NCBI GenBank assembly: GCA_964035575.1
Contig: OZ037849.1
Coordinates: 992,001 to 1,056,000 of the forward strand
Direction: 5' to 3'
DNA from: Rhynchopus sp. YZ270_cl-10
Lineage: Eukaryota; Euglenozoa; Diplonemea; Diplonemida; Diplonemidae
DNA length: 64,000 nucleotides
Of the stretch, positions 35,963 to 48,200 are shown piece by piece. Every line of letters starts with the position of its first letter. Positions within the stretch are counted from its first letter, which is position 1. Both the position numbers and the translations under genes were made by a program. A model generated the notes under the pieces. The model did no database searches and was not told the origin of the DNA. It was given only the letters and a program-made list of their open reading frames with translations.

Positions 35963-38135
35963 GAGAAAAGTTCGATTTCGGCCTCGAAAATTACCGTGAC
36001 ACCGATTTGTCACGGAATTTTGTCACGGAATTTTTTTGAAAGATTCGATTTCGTGACAAAAAAAAATCGATTTCGTGACAAACCAATTTTTTCATTGACA
36101 CACAAAATTCGATTTCGTGACAAACCGATTTTTTCATTGACAAAAAAAAATTCGATTTCGTGACAAATCCAAAAATTCAGTGACAAAAAAATGTCAATGA
36201 AAAAATGGATTTTGTCAAGGAAACCGAACTTTTTGTCACGGAAAAAGTCGTGACAGGGCACTGGGTACTGGGTACACTGGATACAAGGATAAAAGTCGTG
36301 AAAGAGCAACCACAGCTCCACATGACAAACACAAAAGTGTCCAGTCACGTGGGGCATGCATGCACTGAGGAGATAATGATCCAACAATTTACAAGAAAGA
36401 TTACTTAACCTACTGCTGGAAATTGCCAGGTCGTAGTAACACACAAAGTGTGCCTCCGTTCGGGAAGACCGGATATTCTAGAGACCAAAAAGGCCTCAAG
36501 AATATCTTCCGGTAGTCAAGGTATAACCGAATGAACGGCCCAAGACCCCCGTGGAGAAGTTAAATGTGTAATGCTATCAGGTAGAAACTGCGAACACTGT
36601 CTTACCCTCCTCAATGCATGGTGGAAGATGTCTTTACAACAAATATCCTGTACCCAGGTACCAGGTTCCCAGACCCACGTAGTACCACGTCGCAGTACTA
36701 CGCAAAATTTACCACCAGACCCTGTCTTCGTGCACCTTAAGTACAACGCCGCAGACAGGCCAAACATGCGTTGGACTCAGAGGAATGCCTGCTGTGCAGT
36801 GTATCAAACATGAGAACCAACTCCCAGCAACAAGGGGCGCCTTTTGGCGGGCGTTGTTGAGGGTGTTTGGGGTGCAAAGTTTTCCACAATTTTGATGCGC
36901 GGGTACAGAAGTGTTATCTTGTTCTTTCATCTCTAGGAAATGTAAATGTCAATCGCGTTTAACTACCACTAGGGCTTGTTCAGTGAACCCACAAGGGGTC
37001 GAAGGGGGTTGGTTATCCCGTATCTATCAAAGGTTGTGTCGACCAGGCTAAACCACTATGTTACGCTGTACGTTGTTAAATCCGAAGAAATAACACTTTA
37101 GCAGCCGCAGGAAGTTTGCTAAAAAGAGTGCCTCACGCTACACAAACCACCACCCGCGATTGACTTAGATGTTATAACAAAGAGAATTCAGAACAAAACA
37201 ACACCCTGCCCCATACACACTAAATTGTCATGCTTCGAGAGCATGCCTGGGCCAAAATTACTATGACGAAAAGGCAACAAGACCACCCACAAGGAGTGTG
37301 AATTGTGCACTGGTTTTCTGGGGGAACAAACAATATTTTCTTGTGTCTAGTCCTCCGGAAGCAGAGGACAGACTTTCCGGAAGGTTTCCAAAGTCGAATT
37401 TCTTGCACTAGCTATGCTCCCTGGTTAATGGCTATAGCAGTGACTGACAAAGTGTTCCCACCCCCCTTTCCACCACCATAATAACCGAACTCTGCTTATC
37501 AAACCACAATCTGAATCTGCTTCCGTCGCATGCGCTGGTGGATTCGATCTGTTTTGGTGTGTGTAATGGAATGTATGGGTGAGGGTTGGGGTATTAGGTA
37601 TAGAAACTTGCGCACCCATTAATTTTTTACCGAATGAAAATGAAATCTGCAATGAGTGTCTGCTGCATATCATTTAGTGGGGCTGGCCTCTGGCCAGAGG
37701 CGTGCAAGCCTGACCGTGTTCGCGATATACTAAGTCTTGCATAATCATAAAGTTATCATACCTTGTGTCTTTAGTCTCTGCCCTTAGGTTTCTAGACAGC
37801 TCAAGAATGGCCTCTTTTGTGTTTGTCAAGTGGCTGTCTGGTCACTTTTCAGTGACTGGCGGGTTGGCTGTCACGACTTTTTCCTTGACAAAATCCATTT
37901 TTTTCAATGACATTTTTTTGTCAATGAAAAAATGGATTTGTCACGAAATCGAATTTTTTTTTGTCAATGAAAAAAGTCATTTGTCACTAAATTGAATTTT
38001 GTGTGTCAATGAAAAAATCGGCTTGTCACGAACTTTTTTTGTCACGAAATCGAATCTTTCAAAAAAATTCCGTGACAAAGTACCGTGACAAATCGGTGTC
38101 ACGGGTATTTTCGAGGCCGAAATCGAACTTTTCTC
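35963..38135. mobile_element. MULE-like/foldback DNA transposon (2173 bp)
   Basis: Begins GAGAAAAGTTCGATTTCGG and ends with its inverse complement; exact 9-bp target duplication ATATTGTTT (35954-35962 and 38136-38144), the size typical of Mutator-like elements. The terminal arms are about 300 bases and built from short direct repeats of TCGATTTCGTGACAAA and TTTTTTCATTGACA. The interior (36290-37860) is balanced in composition with hairpins (for example ACCGGATATTCT near 36470), but no frame resembles a MULE transposase, so it is probably non-autonomous. Confidence 0.82.
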
Positions 38136-38763
38136 ATATTGTTTTGATTTTTTCCGAAAAAAATTTTTAAAAAAACGGAGTGTGCTATGGAAAACCCCCC
38201 GATTTTCGAAAACCACCATAGCATCCTAGCTTTGATGGGTGCTGATGCGCCTGGTGTGATCGACGGCGAGTTTTCGTCGTAGGTATTCTGTGTTCTTTCC
38301 GCACTGCTCCTCCGACGCCGACGCGAGGGAGACTGTGGACGACCACGAGCTGGAATACGCCGAGCCTGCCTCCACAGCCATCGAATAAATGGTTCATTGA
38401 GCCTCCCCCATATCCACAGCACACCCCGTTTTTCTTTCTTTATTCAAAAAAATTTTAATCCCTGCCCATTCCCCGCCCCCCTGGCTGCGTGGCTTCTCAC
38501 CAAATACAGACGGTGCATCAAAGCACTTGAGCAAAGGAGATGTGTCGTTCCCCCCACCCCACCGCACCCCCACCCTCCACTCCACACACCCCCCGCAACT
38601 CGACTGAGGTGAGAATGCCATTTCCCCCCCCCAACATTTTTTTTTGTTTTTTTGTTTTTATCAGAAACAAACAATCCACATAAAGTATAAAAAAAAGTTT
38701 GGGTACATTTAGTGCACCCTATTATACCTTTTATTCAGCAGAATAGTTAGGAAATGAAACAAT

Positions 38764-38910
38764 TGTTTTTGTTTTTGTTTTTGTTTTTGTTTTTGTTTTT
38801 GTTTTTGTTTTTGTTTTTGTTTTTGTTTTTGTTTTTGTTTTTGTTTTTGTTTTTGTTTTTGTTTTTGTTTTTGTTTTTGTTTTTGTTTTTGTTTTTGTTT
38901 TTGTTTTTGT
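38764..38910. repeat. (TTTTTG)n array, left part
   Basis: About 24 units of the hexamer TTTTTG without visible interruption. Apparent ORFs through it are poly-(KNKNKQ)-type artefacts. Confidence 0.95.
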
Positions 38911-39218
38911 TGAGGTGATCCAGTCTCACGCTTTTTCACACATTTTCACTTGGTTTCACACATTTTCACACATTTTCACATGGTTTCACGGTGTGAAAAA
39001 GTGTACGAAAGTGAAAAAAAAACTGCTTCACGCACTCTGAGTGGATTCCTCCAGAAAAAAAACTTGGTGTTTTCACATGGTTTCACACATTTTCACTTGG
39101 TTTCACATATTTTCACTTAATTTCACACATTTTCACCTTGGTTTCACACGTTTTCACTTGTTTTCACACGTTTTCACGGTGTGAAAACGTGTGGAAAAGT
39201 GTGCGCTGGATCACCTCA
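38911..39218. mobile_element. 308-bp TIR element splitting the (TTTTTG)n array
   Basis: TGAGGTGATCCAG at the left end is matched exactly inverted at the right end (13 bp), and both ends abut the hexamer array. The interior is made of about fifteen TTTCACA(C/T)(A/G)TTTTCAC-like units in both orientations. The target duplication cannot be resolved inside the microsatellite. Small non-autonomous element of unknown superfamily. Confidence 0.72.
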
Positions 39219-39422
39219 TTTGTTTTTGTTTTTGTTTTTGTTTTTGTTTTTGTTTTTGTTTTTGTTTTTGTTTTTGTTTTTGTTTTTGTTTTTGTTTTTG
39301 TTTTTGTTTTTGTTTTTGTTTTTGTTTTTGTTTTTGTTTTTGTTTTTGTTTTTGTTTTTGTTTTTGTTTTTGTTTTTGTTTTTGTTTTTGTTTTTGTTTT
39401 TGTTTTTGTTTTTGTTTTTGTT
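39219..39422. repeat. (TTTTTG)n array, right part
   Basis: About 33 units, same phase and strand as the left part, ending in TTGCATTTG. Together with the left part it was probably one array of about 58 units. Confidence 0.95.
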
Positions 39423-40258
39423 GCATTTGTTTTTTGATGTGCGTGGAAGGTACATTGCATTTTACAGAGTTTTATTTTTAAATTTTTATTTTGATACACT
39501 GACCTCGAGAGGGCTTTTGTATTTCAACCCCCTGCCAATCGGCAACTACACGCATAAAAAAAAACCCCACAAAAAGCTTTGTGAACACAGATCATCGGTA
39601 TCATCAAACTCCTGTTCCGTTCTTTTTTTTTTTAGAACATTTTTTGGTTACTTTTTTCGTTAGTAATAAAAAAGTGCCTTTTCTATGGGTTCGATAACCC
39701 ATAGAAAACCCCTGTGAGTAGGTTGCTTCATTGGTGCCGAAAGCGTCTACGCGTACACCATGCGCACACGGGTCGACCATCGATGTTACTGTGAACAAAC
39801 CAGCGTGCACAGAGCGTCAGTGTCAACGACTTCGAGGCGTTTTGCGCAGTCAATTTCACTTCCCCCCCCACCCACCCCCACCCCCCACTAATATTCCATT
39901 CAAAGCCCCCATTTTTCTCAGAATTTTGATCCCCCCCCTCCTCGTGGAACGTTCCCGGCAAAACAACAACAACAACAGCAACAATAAAAAAGGCAATAAA
40001 AACGATTGCTTGAGTAAACAATCTTTGTTTGTTTTTTTTTTTTTTTTTTCATATTTTATCTTCTTGCCCCCCTGTTCTCTTTAGGACGGATAAGAGGGGG
40101 GGTCTTTCCAACAGCATTACTGGGCCTTAGTGCAGCAGTACTCTTCGCTGCTAAGGCGTCTTTATTTTAAATCCCAAGAAAACGCCCTACCTATTTCTTT
40201 CCACTTTCAAAAAATCTGTTTTTTACGCATTTAACGACAATTTACATTTTATTCACCA

Positions 40259-40320
40259 CCAGTGCTCTGCGTCCGCCGATGAACGGTGAGGCGTTTTGCA
40301 CTTTTCAACTTCTCTTTTTT
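40259..40320 (+). repeat. dispersed repeat R3, 3' part
   Basis: CCAGTGCTCTGCGTCCGCC, GATGAACGGTGAGGCGTTTT, GCACTTTTCAACTTCTC. It lacks the B-box part. Best example of the 3' half, which also stands alone near 32.87, 49.08, 52.93 and 55.03 kb. Confidence 0.75.
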
Positions 40321-41914
40321 TTTCATTGGCAAAAAAAATGGGGAGAAAATCCTTTGGTGTGTAATTCATCCACTAGGTTATTCAGGGTCCTTAGGGTGTG
40401 ACGTAAATTTTTTTCAAAAAATTTTTTTGGGGGTGTTGGCGTGGAAATCGACATTACCCATCATGTGTGCGTGCTGTTATACTGATGTGGACTCCCCACT
40501 GAAGAGCACAAAGCCAACATAACAAAAACTTCATAAAAACCCATTCAAACTCCCCACCGTGAAGAGCATTTGGCCGCACTGAGGGAATAGAAGTAATCGG
40601 CTGACACAGAGGAGAAGAGCCCTGGGGACGGGATGGTTCACAACCTCTCGTATTTGACCTATTTTCCCCCCCTTCTTCAAAACGAAAAGTTCGCCCGAAA
40701 AACTCAAAAGAAACCTCTCTCGGTCTGTGACGCACATTTTCGTCAGAAAACCCGGTTTTTTTTCCCCCGGAAATTTGCGTTTTCACCCTAATACCCTGGA
40801 TTATTGTCGAAAAAAAAAAAGTAAAACACAAAAACTTTAAAAGAAATCTAAAAATAAATAAAATCATAAAAGAAAATCAGTAGTGTAGTGTGTACGCATG
40901 TTGCTACCTCCCGTGTGCGTTCGGCGTTAATAACGTCTGAAACCGGGTTCGGTACAATACATATTTTGAAGGGTGTTTGAAGGGTGAAGGGCTTTTTTGC
41001 ATGTCTTCATTTTCTCTTTTACTAAGGGTGTAAAAAAAGGTACACGAGAGGCTTAAGTTTATCTTATAAACCTTTCGTGGGTGAGTGCGCCCTATTGTTG
41101 AGACAAACGAAGTAAAAGAGCGGCAGCAAACCCACCATTTTTTAACGTTAAATAAAAACACAACACACACACACTGGTCAAATCCATCTTTCGGTATAAA
41201 AAAAAAAATCTTAGGGTACTTTTGCTTTCTTGTCATCTTACGTACAGATTTTTTTTTTTAGATTGAGTACCGATCCTGGTAGGTGATGGTCGACAGAACA
41301 AAAACAAACGGCTTCGGCCAATATTGAGTACAGACCCGAATTCTCCCACCTGGTGGGATTACTCGGCGATTGTCGACGCAACAAAAATGGACAAAATGCG
41401 ATGTGTGTGTGTTCTTTCTTCTCTTTTCTTTAGATCTGTGTGATTTCCCCTTCTTACGGCTACGTTTTTTTCTTTTTTTTTTCTTTTTTTTTTTTTGGGT
41501 GTTGTTCAACTTAGCCCTTTTTTTTTTTTTTTTTTTTGCAAGATTTTTCATTTTTTTTTTTTTCGTAATGCCAAGGTCGGTGGTGGGTCGGTAATGCCTC
41601 CCTATCCCCTACTCCACGTACCGCCTTGCATTCAATATCCATTCGTCTTGCACTTTACGAGGTGACCCAGCACGGTAAGGCTGTCCCACCTTGGCAAAGC
41701 TCTTTTTTTTCTTTATTTCCCTCTGATTTTTATTTTTTGATGTGTGCATGGTTGGAGTCCGCCCAAAAGGGTCCGCCCATTTAGGGCAGACTCCACCATG
41801 TGTGCATATGCGCATATTCACTTCTTTATATACAAAGAGGCAGCAAACGGAAACGCTAGGTTTCTTCACAACCTTTATATCTTCTTCGTTTCTAAAAAAA
41901 TTATCCAAAAAGTG

Positions 41915-41975
41915 TGCAAACTGTGGCAACACAACCGAGGCAACTACACTACTCCAACAATTTATCAAAAAAATC
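41915..41975 (+). repeat. dispersed repeat R1b
   Basis: Identical to the 34.84-kb copy from TGTGGCAACACAACCGAGGC to the A-tail. Further partial copies lie at 42031-42072 and 42195-42252. Confidence 0.85.
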
Positions 41976-42500
41976 AAAAAAAAAAAAAAAAAAAAAAACA
42001 ACAAAACTTACCCTATCCGTCACTACTTTCACATATGTGGCAGCTACACTAATCCAACAAATATTACCAAAAGAAAATGGTTATGTATTGAGTAGCTCCC
42101 CTCTGGGGGTGTCTGTCATCCTAGTCAGATCCCTATAGTCTAAACCAAGATCAACTTATTACTTTTTATTCTCAAAAAAAAGATTTTAAGGAAAAGTGGA
42201 GAATTGCAGGTAGCAACTACACTATCCCGAAAACAATTTATCAACATAAAAAAAAACACAAAAAAAGAGGCAATGGAAGTTTCTTTAATAAGCTCCAGTA
42301 TTCCCAGGATTCTCAGGAATTTCGGGGGAATTGTAGGGCGTTTTTTTTGAAGAGAAAATAGTGAGGGGAGTTGGGTCCAGTCCGAGTTCTATTTTATCTA
42401 AAAAAAAAACACACACAAGCAAATGCTCGGGGCTTTTGGGGACCTTCCAAGTTATGTTATGTATAAAATATGTTGCGTCATCCCTTTTTTAAAAAATATA

Positions 42501-43345
42501 TATGGACTCGTCCGGAAACCCCTCTGGTAAGATTCATCCTTTTGGGTATTTTTGGGTTTTTTTGATGATGCCCCCCACAAAAAGTGCATCTAGGTGATAT
42601 TCTGATATGAAAATAGGTTTTTGGGGGGGTCTGAGGCTATATTTTCGCTTTTTTAATCAGATTTTCAGCCTTTTATTGTCGTTCTTCTGGATCTCTTCTC
42701 TCTTTCTCTTAATCCTGCCATGCCGCCTTGACAAGGTTTCATTGACCTCTGTCAAATCTACTGGATCAATGCCAGGGACTTTTGCTTTGCGGGTCACCTT
42801 GGATGTGGAGACTCCATAGTAAATACAGGTTCCCTCCGTGTCAGAGTACACGCTAGCTGAAATGACACGACCGTTGCTCGGGCAGCAGTACACAGACGAA
42901 AAGAGATTGATGGAAAGAAGGGTGCACTGATACGTATGAGTACGAGGGAATGAGATAACAAAGGCCTCTGTGTGGGGAAGCTCGCGCAGGGCACCGACAA
43001 TGACCCCTACGGTAAGGATCTCCTGACAACAAGAATCATCAGAGAGAGGGTTCGAAACGACACCAAGTGTGCGTCGCACCCATTCTTACCGTGTTTCTCG
43101 ACAAAAAAGTGAACTTCACTGCTGTCATTGCCACGTTTTTTTTTTCCAAAAAATACGTAAAAAAATATAAGTAAAAAGGGGGAGAGGGGAAATAAACAAA
43201 AATAAATGCCCAAAATATGCCCTCTGGGGTGGTAGGTGTATGGTGGGTATCAAAAAATTGGGTTGTTTGGGTGTTTTGAGCAGAAAAACCTCAAAAAACC
43301 CCAAAAGGATGAATCTTACCAGGAGGGTTTCCGGACGGACCCATA
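42501..43345. mobile_element. 845-bp TIR element with TA borders
   Basis: TATGGACTCGTCCGGAAACC at the left and, inverted, TATGGGTCCGTCCGGAAACC at the right, continuing through GGTAAGATTCATCCTTTTGG with few differences. Each end carries TA, compatible with a TA target duplication. The interior includes an open antisense frame (42657-43079). No transposase signature. Confidence 0.7.
42657..43079 (-). CDS. possible element-borne ORF, unknown product
   Basis: 140 codons within the TIR element, opposite in strand to all host genes. It opens after an in-frame stop and starts only at a GTG, so it may be an internal piece. The translation is protein-like, with a middle rich in V/S/T/Y and a strongly basic end (GRIKRKREEIQKNDNKRLKI) that could be a nuclear signal. 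I do not recognise it. It could be captured host sequence or part of the element's own protein. Confidence 0.35.
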   Translation of the reverse strand: MRRTLGVVSNPLSDDSCCQEILTVGVIVGALRELPHTEAFVISFPRTHTYQCTLLSINLFSSVYCCPSNGRVISASVYSDTEGTCIYYGVSTSKVTRKAKVPGIDPVDLTEVNETLSRRHGRIKRKREEIQKNDNKRLKI

Positions 43346-44918
43346 TTTAGAACGTGCCCATGTGATTTCCCCCCTCCTCCCGGAATTTCTCACCTTTCTT
43401 GTCTGGTGGGATGTTGAAACATACCCCCATGCAATTCAATTGCCCCCTATTTGTTTGAATTCTTTGAATTGAAACTTTTTGAAAAAGAAAAAAAAGGGTT
43501 TCATTTTCTGTGGAATTTCAGACAAATACAGCTCGTCAAGAGAAGACGTTTTTTTTTTGTTCTTTTGTTTGTTATATTTTTGTTCAATTTTTTTAAAAAG
43601 CGTTGTGCATGGGAGAGGACATATTTCGTCTTCACCTTACACTTCTCTCTCTCTTTTTTTTTTTTTTGTTGATCTAAAATATTATAAATAAAGACTCGTC
43701 TTCCTCTTACCACACAATTTCCCCTTCTCTGAAGTTATTAGTTATTTTTGTTTTTTTGTTTTGTTTTGTCTTTATTCTTGTATTACCTACGAAGGTTAGG
43801 TTCGTGTTCTTTACGTCCGCCATGCTGACGGTGAGGCGTGCCTTTTCCACTTCTCTTCCTTTCTCTTGATATTATTTTTCTTGCTCTATCCGATTTTGCA
43901 TGAAATTTGGTGGGGTTTTGGAGGTGTTTAGTGAAGTTTGGTGGTATTTAAAACCCCCCCAAACTCCAAAAACCCCAAAATTTCAGGCAAAATCAGGTGG
44001 TTAATGTATGGGCCTCTCCTTGACTCATTACATTCTCGCATTATGTTTGTATTTTGAATATTCTGAAAAAATTTCAACGTGAATTTTGGAAATCACTTTT
44101 ATTTTCGTGAAAATTATTTCACACAGATTTTTGCTTCGATTTTCACCCGTTTTTTTTTTTGTTGTTTCACTCGCTTCGCTCGTGAAATAAAATTACTCGT
44201 GAAAATCAGGCAATCTGATTTTGGTTTAATAAATAGTTCTTTAGATGACAGCTATCGGTCCAGTCCGACTCTCGAAACCAGTCCTGTGCACCTAAAGTAG
44301 CCGATAGACACATTTTTAGCACTAAAAAAATGGTGAAAAAAACCAAAAATGCCTATTTTTTTGACCCCCATCCCTTCTGTATTTATGTTTGGTTCATTTC
44401 ACTTTGGATCCCGTTGTTGCTGTTGTTGTTGTCGTTCTTTCTTTTTCTTTTTCTTTATCTCTATTTTTTCTCATGTTGTCATTCCTCCACCTCCACCACA
44501 TTGCACTCCTGTTCATCTTTTGTTGTTGTTGTTTCATTTTTCTTTGTATTTTACTCTTTTTCATGACCAAGAAACGGGAGGCTTGTGTCCATCAATTTTA
44601 GTTACAAAATCAAAATTTTTTTTTGTTTTGTTTGGTACTTTCGAAAGTCGGTCAACGATCTGTCAGCGACCTGTCAATATCGACCTCCCGGAGCACCATT
44701 GTCGAAATAAAAATTAGCGCCAAAATTCCCGCACGACAGTGGCGATAGTTGTACGTCATGATAGGCACATTTCTCTTGATCAAGTTTTTTTTTTCCAGTT
44801 GTTTTTTGACCTAAGTAAATGTCGAGAAGGCTTAGGCTCCTCTCATTTGTTTTGTTGTTTGTCTCACAGGAGAGGCTTTTGCTCCGAGGGTGTGGGGAAT
44901 TTTTTTTTTTTTTTGTGG
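43346..44918. other. intergenic DNA, no gene recognised
   Basis: Contains an R3 copy (43814-43866), a small foldback (about 43905-44010, GAAATTTGGTGG... ...AAATTTCAGG), a GTCAACGA-GACCTGTCAATAT repeat (44648-44699) and an R2 copy (44806-44849). GTT-trinucleotide runs near 44420. Confidence 0.5.
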
Positions 44919-44926
44919 GAGTAAGT

Positions 44927-45227
44927 CAGGCTCTCCGCTAGGATTTCCGATTTTGAAAATGTTCTGTTGATGGTCCACGTGGTGGGGTACATGCTTGCGC
45001 CGCAGGCGCACGGTACGCAACTTTTTTTTTTTTTTTCAACGCCCGATTTTGACTTTTTTGGGACGTTTGAGCACTCACCTCTCCATATCTTCTTCTCCTG
45101 AGCTTTTTTGACAGGTAGAACGGGTCTGAACCACTCAGCAGAACTTTTTTTTTTTTTTTTTTTTTTCCCCATTTTCAAAAAGTTCTGTTGACAATCAACA
45201 GAACTTTAGTACCTAGCGGAGTCCCTG
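44927..45227 (+). mobile_element. 301-bp hAT-like MITE H3, copy 1
   Basis: Begins CAGGCTCTCCGCTAGG and ends with the inverse of CAGGGACTCCGCTAGG; exact 8-bp target duplication GAGTAAGT (44919-44926, 45228-45235). The interior carries a GCGCCGCAGGCGCACGGTAC hairpin-like stretch, three long T-runs and a TTCTGTTGACAATCAACAG palindrome near the right end. A second copy lies near 62 kb in the opposite orientation. Confidence 0.92.
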
Positions 45228-45235
45228 GAGTAAGT

Positions 45236-48200
45236 ATTGAGCAGGCCAACTCTTTGAAATGGCCACCCCCCTTAAGGTTTTGCACAAGGGGGTACCAAAT
45301 TTGACATTGACCCAAAAAAGCTGGAGCATTTATATGCTAAGCGAATCTTAACCCCTTTTTAAAAAAAACAGTGCAAAAGGAAATTGCATTTTGTTTTGTT
45401 TTTGTTTTTGTATATTTTTTTGTTGTCCTGAAAATTTCTCAGAAAAAGATTACGCGTTTTTTTCTCAAAGGGGGGGGGATGGTGAATTGGGTGATGAAAC
45501 AGTAAACTTGTTTGCGTGTGGACTTCACTGCGTTTACCCCCTCTTTCTTTTCTTTCTTTTTTTTTTCTTTTTGAAAGAAGAAAAAACAAACAAACAAACA
45601 AACACAAAATAAAGTGGAGATAGCACAACTGTTGCAACACAACCGAGGCAGACTACAATACCCCAACAATTTATCAAAAAAAAATGATGGAGCACATCCT
45701 CGGGCTTACTTATACTAAAAGAAAACTGCTGAAAGCTCCCACAACCCCCCAACATAGTGCCTGATTGATAACAGAGTTAAATTTCTACTGTATTTTATTT
45801 TCAAAAATAAAAACCCTCTTCCTCACATCCCAGAAACACACCAAAAAATGTCCACAAAAATTTTTTTCCCTCTCCCCTTCAATTCCGAACTTCCTCCACA
45901 TCTCCCCCTTTTTTTTTACCCCCTTTTTTAAATGTACACCGTGCGTCGCACTTCACTAAATACTCAAGTATCCCCCTTTTGATGTGTGTGAGCGGTAGGT
46001 ACAATCATATTTCCTTTGTTTCTTTTCTTTATTTCTTTATTTCCTTCTTGAATCTTCCTTTTTTCAAAAAAAAACAAAAACACATCCCGTTCATCTGCGA
46101 AAAACCTGGAATACACTATTTAGTCATTCCGAAAAAAAACAGTTTTTTTTTTTTTTTTTTTTTTTTTCGAAAAAAAAAAAAAGACAATCTCCACCTGATT
46201 CATACGTTTGTCTTTTCAAATTGACTTTTTTATTATAGAAAAAGATGTTTTTGTGAACTGCCCATGGGGCCCGTTCATCTTTTTCCTGATTTTTTTCTTC
46301 TTCTTTATTTTAAATCACAATTTTATTGTTTTTTTTTTCTCTTCAAAAATGCTTTCGTCTGGCAAAACTTCAAGGTACAACTACCCCCTGAGAAGAAGTA
46401 GGAGAAGAAGAAGAAAAACAACAATACATACACGTAGTTGCTGAGGGGGCCAGAGCACCCACTCTGAGTGTCACAAAACGACGAAACAAAACAGCCAGAT
46501 TAATTGTTTTTTATACACTTCCCTAATGCTTTCAAATTTTATTTGAAAGTATATGAATTTGTGTTCTTCGAATTTTGCGCGAAGAAGAAAAGAAGAAAAC
46601 TTTCCACATATGAAAACTTAGAAAAGCCAAAAACAAAAAAAGGGCACCTTTTTTTTGGTCCTTCTTCTCTCTTTTATTTCAAAACGATTCAGCACCGTAC
46701 CCTTCCGGTGTGTGATTTTTTTTTTTTTTTTTTATTTCTCTCTTTTTTTTCAAAGCTGGTCTCCCGTTTCCATCTTTCAAAAAAAAAAAAAATATTTTTT
46801 CTTCCGCAAGTTTTTCCGTCTTTGTGCACTCACAGGGGTGTTGGGATGTGTGTGCACGAGAGGTACATTCGTCTTACAACCATTTCTACTCTTTATTTTT
46901 TTAAACCCTATGCATCCCAAGCGCGCCACTTAGTGGCTTTTCGAAATGACTCCATGCTTTGAGATAGAAGGTTTGGGGTGTATAAATATATTTTCAAAAT
47001 ATTACTCTCTTTTTGGAGGGCAAACGAGGTTTAGGTATTATGTTAAAATTTACGAACCATTTTTTTTTCCCCCTCTTTTTTTTGAAAACGATTGTGATCA
47101 AGGTGACAGCTTAGGTTCATCTTACAAAACTACCCTTTGCATGAGCACGACCGAGCTGCGTTTTAGCACGTTTCAATCTACTCTTTCTTTTTCCCCGCCT
47201 AGACGATTTAGTGCTCATACAAAAGACATCTCGAGCCCAATAAATTGCATTTTTTTTTTTTTTTTACAAGAAAGGCCATTTTTTGCTTTATTCTCTCTTT
47301 TTTGGTCATCCAACACCCGAAAAGAAATGGTGGAACATATCACCCCTGTATCTCACTAAACAACTAACCAATAATTCAAAAAAAAAAAAAAATTGTGGGT
47401 CAGACCATCACAAATTATCTATTTTGTATCTATCTAGGATAATGAGGATGTTGTGAATTGAAATGGAACCTTCTAAACCCCCATACCCCCCGGAACACCC
47501 CACTACAAAGATGTGTGTGCACGGTATATTCATCGTTTTGTCGCCCTCAAAGGGGGGAAATAGAACGGCATTTTTGGAACACACTTTTGCGGTTTCTGGG
47601 GACGAACCGCGCTGCAGAGCCACCTCCTCACCAAAAACAGGTAGAGGTTGTGTGCGTTTCACCACCTCTCTCCCCATAGAGTTGTATCGTGTGTAGGGTA
47701 GGTGACTGAGGTGTTGTTTCTATTTCGCGATTTTCTCTTTTTAATGCCATGGCGTGGCTGAAACTAGCGAATTTCACTGATAAAAAAAAATGCTGCTAAA
47801 TAACACCCCTTTTTTTTTTGGGTTCAGCCACACCAAAACAGCTCTGAGAGACTTGAGGTTTCGGGTCAATTTTTGGTGCATATCCTAGCTCCCATTTCTT
47901 TTTTTGGGTGACACGGAGCAACATAAAATTACCTGCACTCACTCAGAGGATGAAGGCATATTACATTCCCCCTTTTTTAATTTATTTTCCTTTTTTTAAA
48001 ATTGGAGGGAAAATAAGATGAGCGTAATACTAAGAAGGTGTACCAAAAATTGCCCCCCAAAAACAAAAATGTCCAATGGTCAAAAAAAAATATGCTCATG
48101 CAATCAATCCGTAAAGGAAAAAAAAACATATTTTATTAAAATCATGTATCACGAACCTTCTGTCACTTCCTTTCAAACGTATCGAAATAAAATAAATAAA

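Larger units (their letters stand above)
39423..42500. other. intergenic DNA, no gene recognised
   Basis: A/T- and homopolymer-rich. Contains R4 (39492-39530), a B-box palindrome CTATGGGTTCGATAACCC plus ATAG (39683-39704), R3 (40259-40320), R2 (41023-41077) and R1b copies near 41.9-42.25 kb. CGGCTTCGGCC-ATTGAGTACAGA recurs at 41310. No supported coding region. Confidence 0.5.

Noticed and set aside
39138-39663. Long ORFs rich in F/L/V or K/Q/N through the hexamer array
   Set aside because: They are translations of (TTTTTG)n and (CAAAAA)n; open in several frames on both strands.
39683-39704. tRNA gene suggested by GGGTTCGATAACCC
   Set aside because: The B box matches, but there is no acceptor stem, anticodon arm or A box; it is a short palindrome and part of the R3 repeat family.
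47408-47679. Overlapping ORFs on both strands near 47.5 kb
   Set aside because: Short, no motif, and the segment includes an R5-like repeat; codon pattern not convincing.
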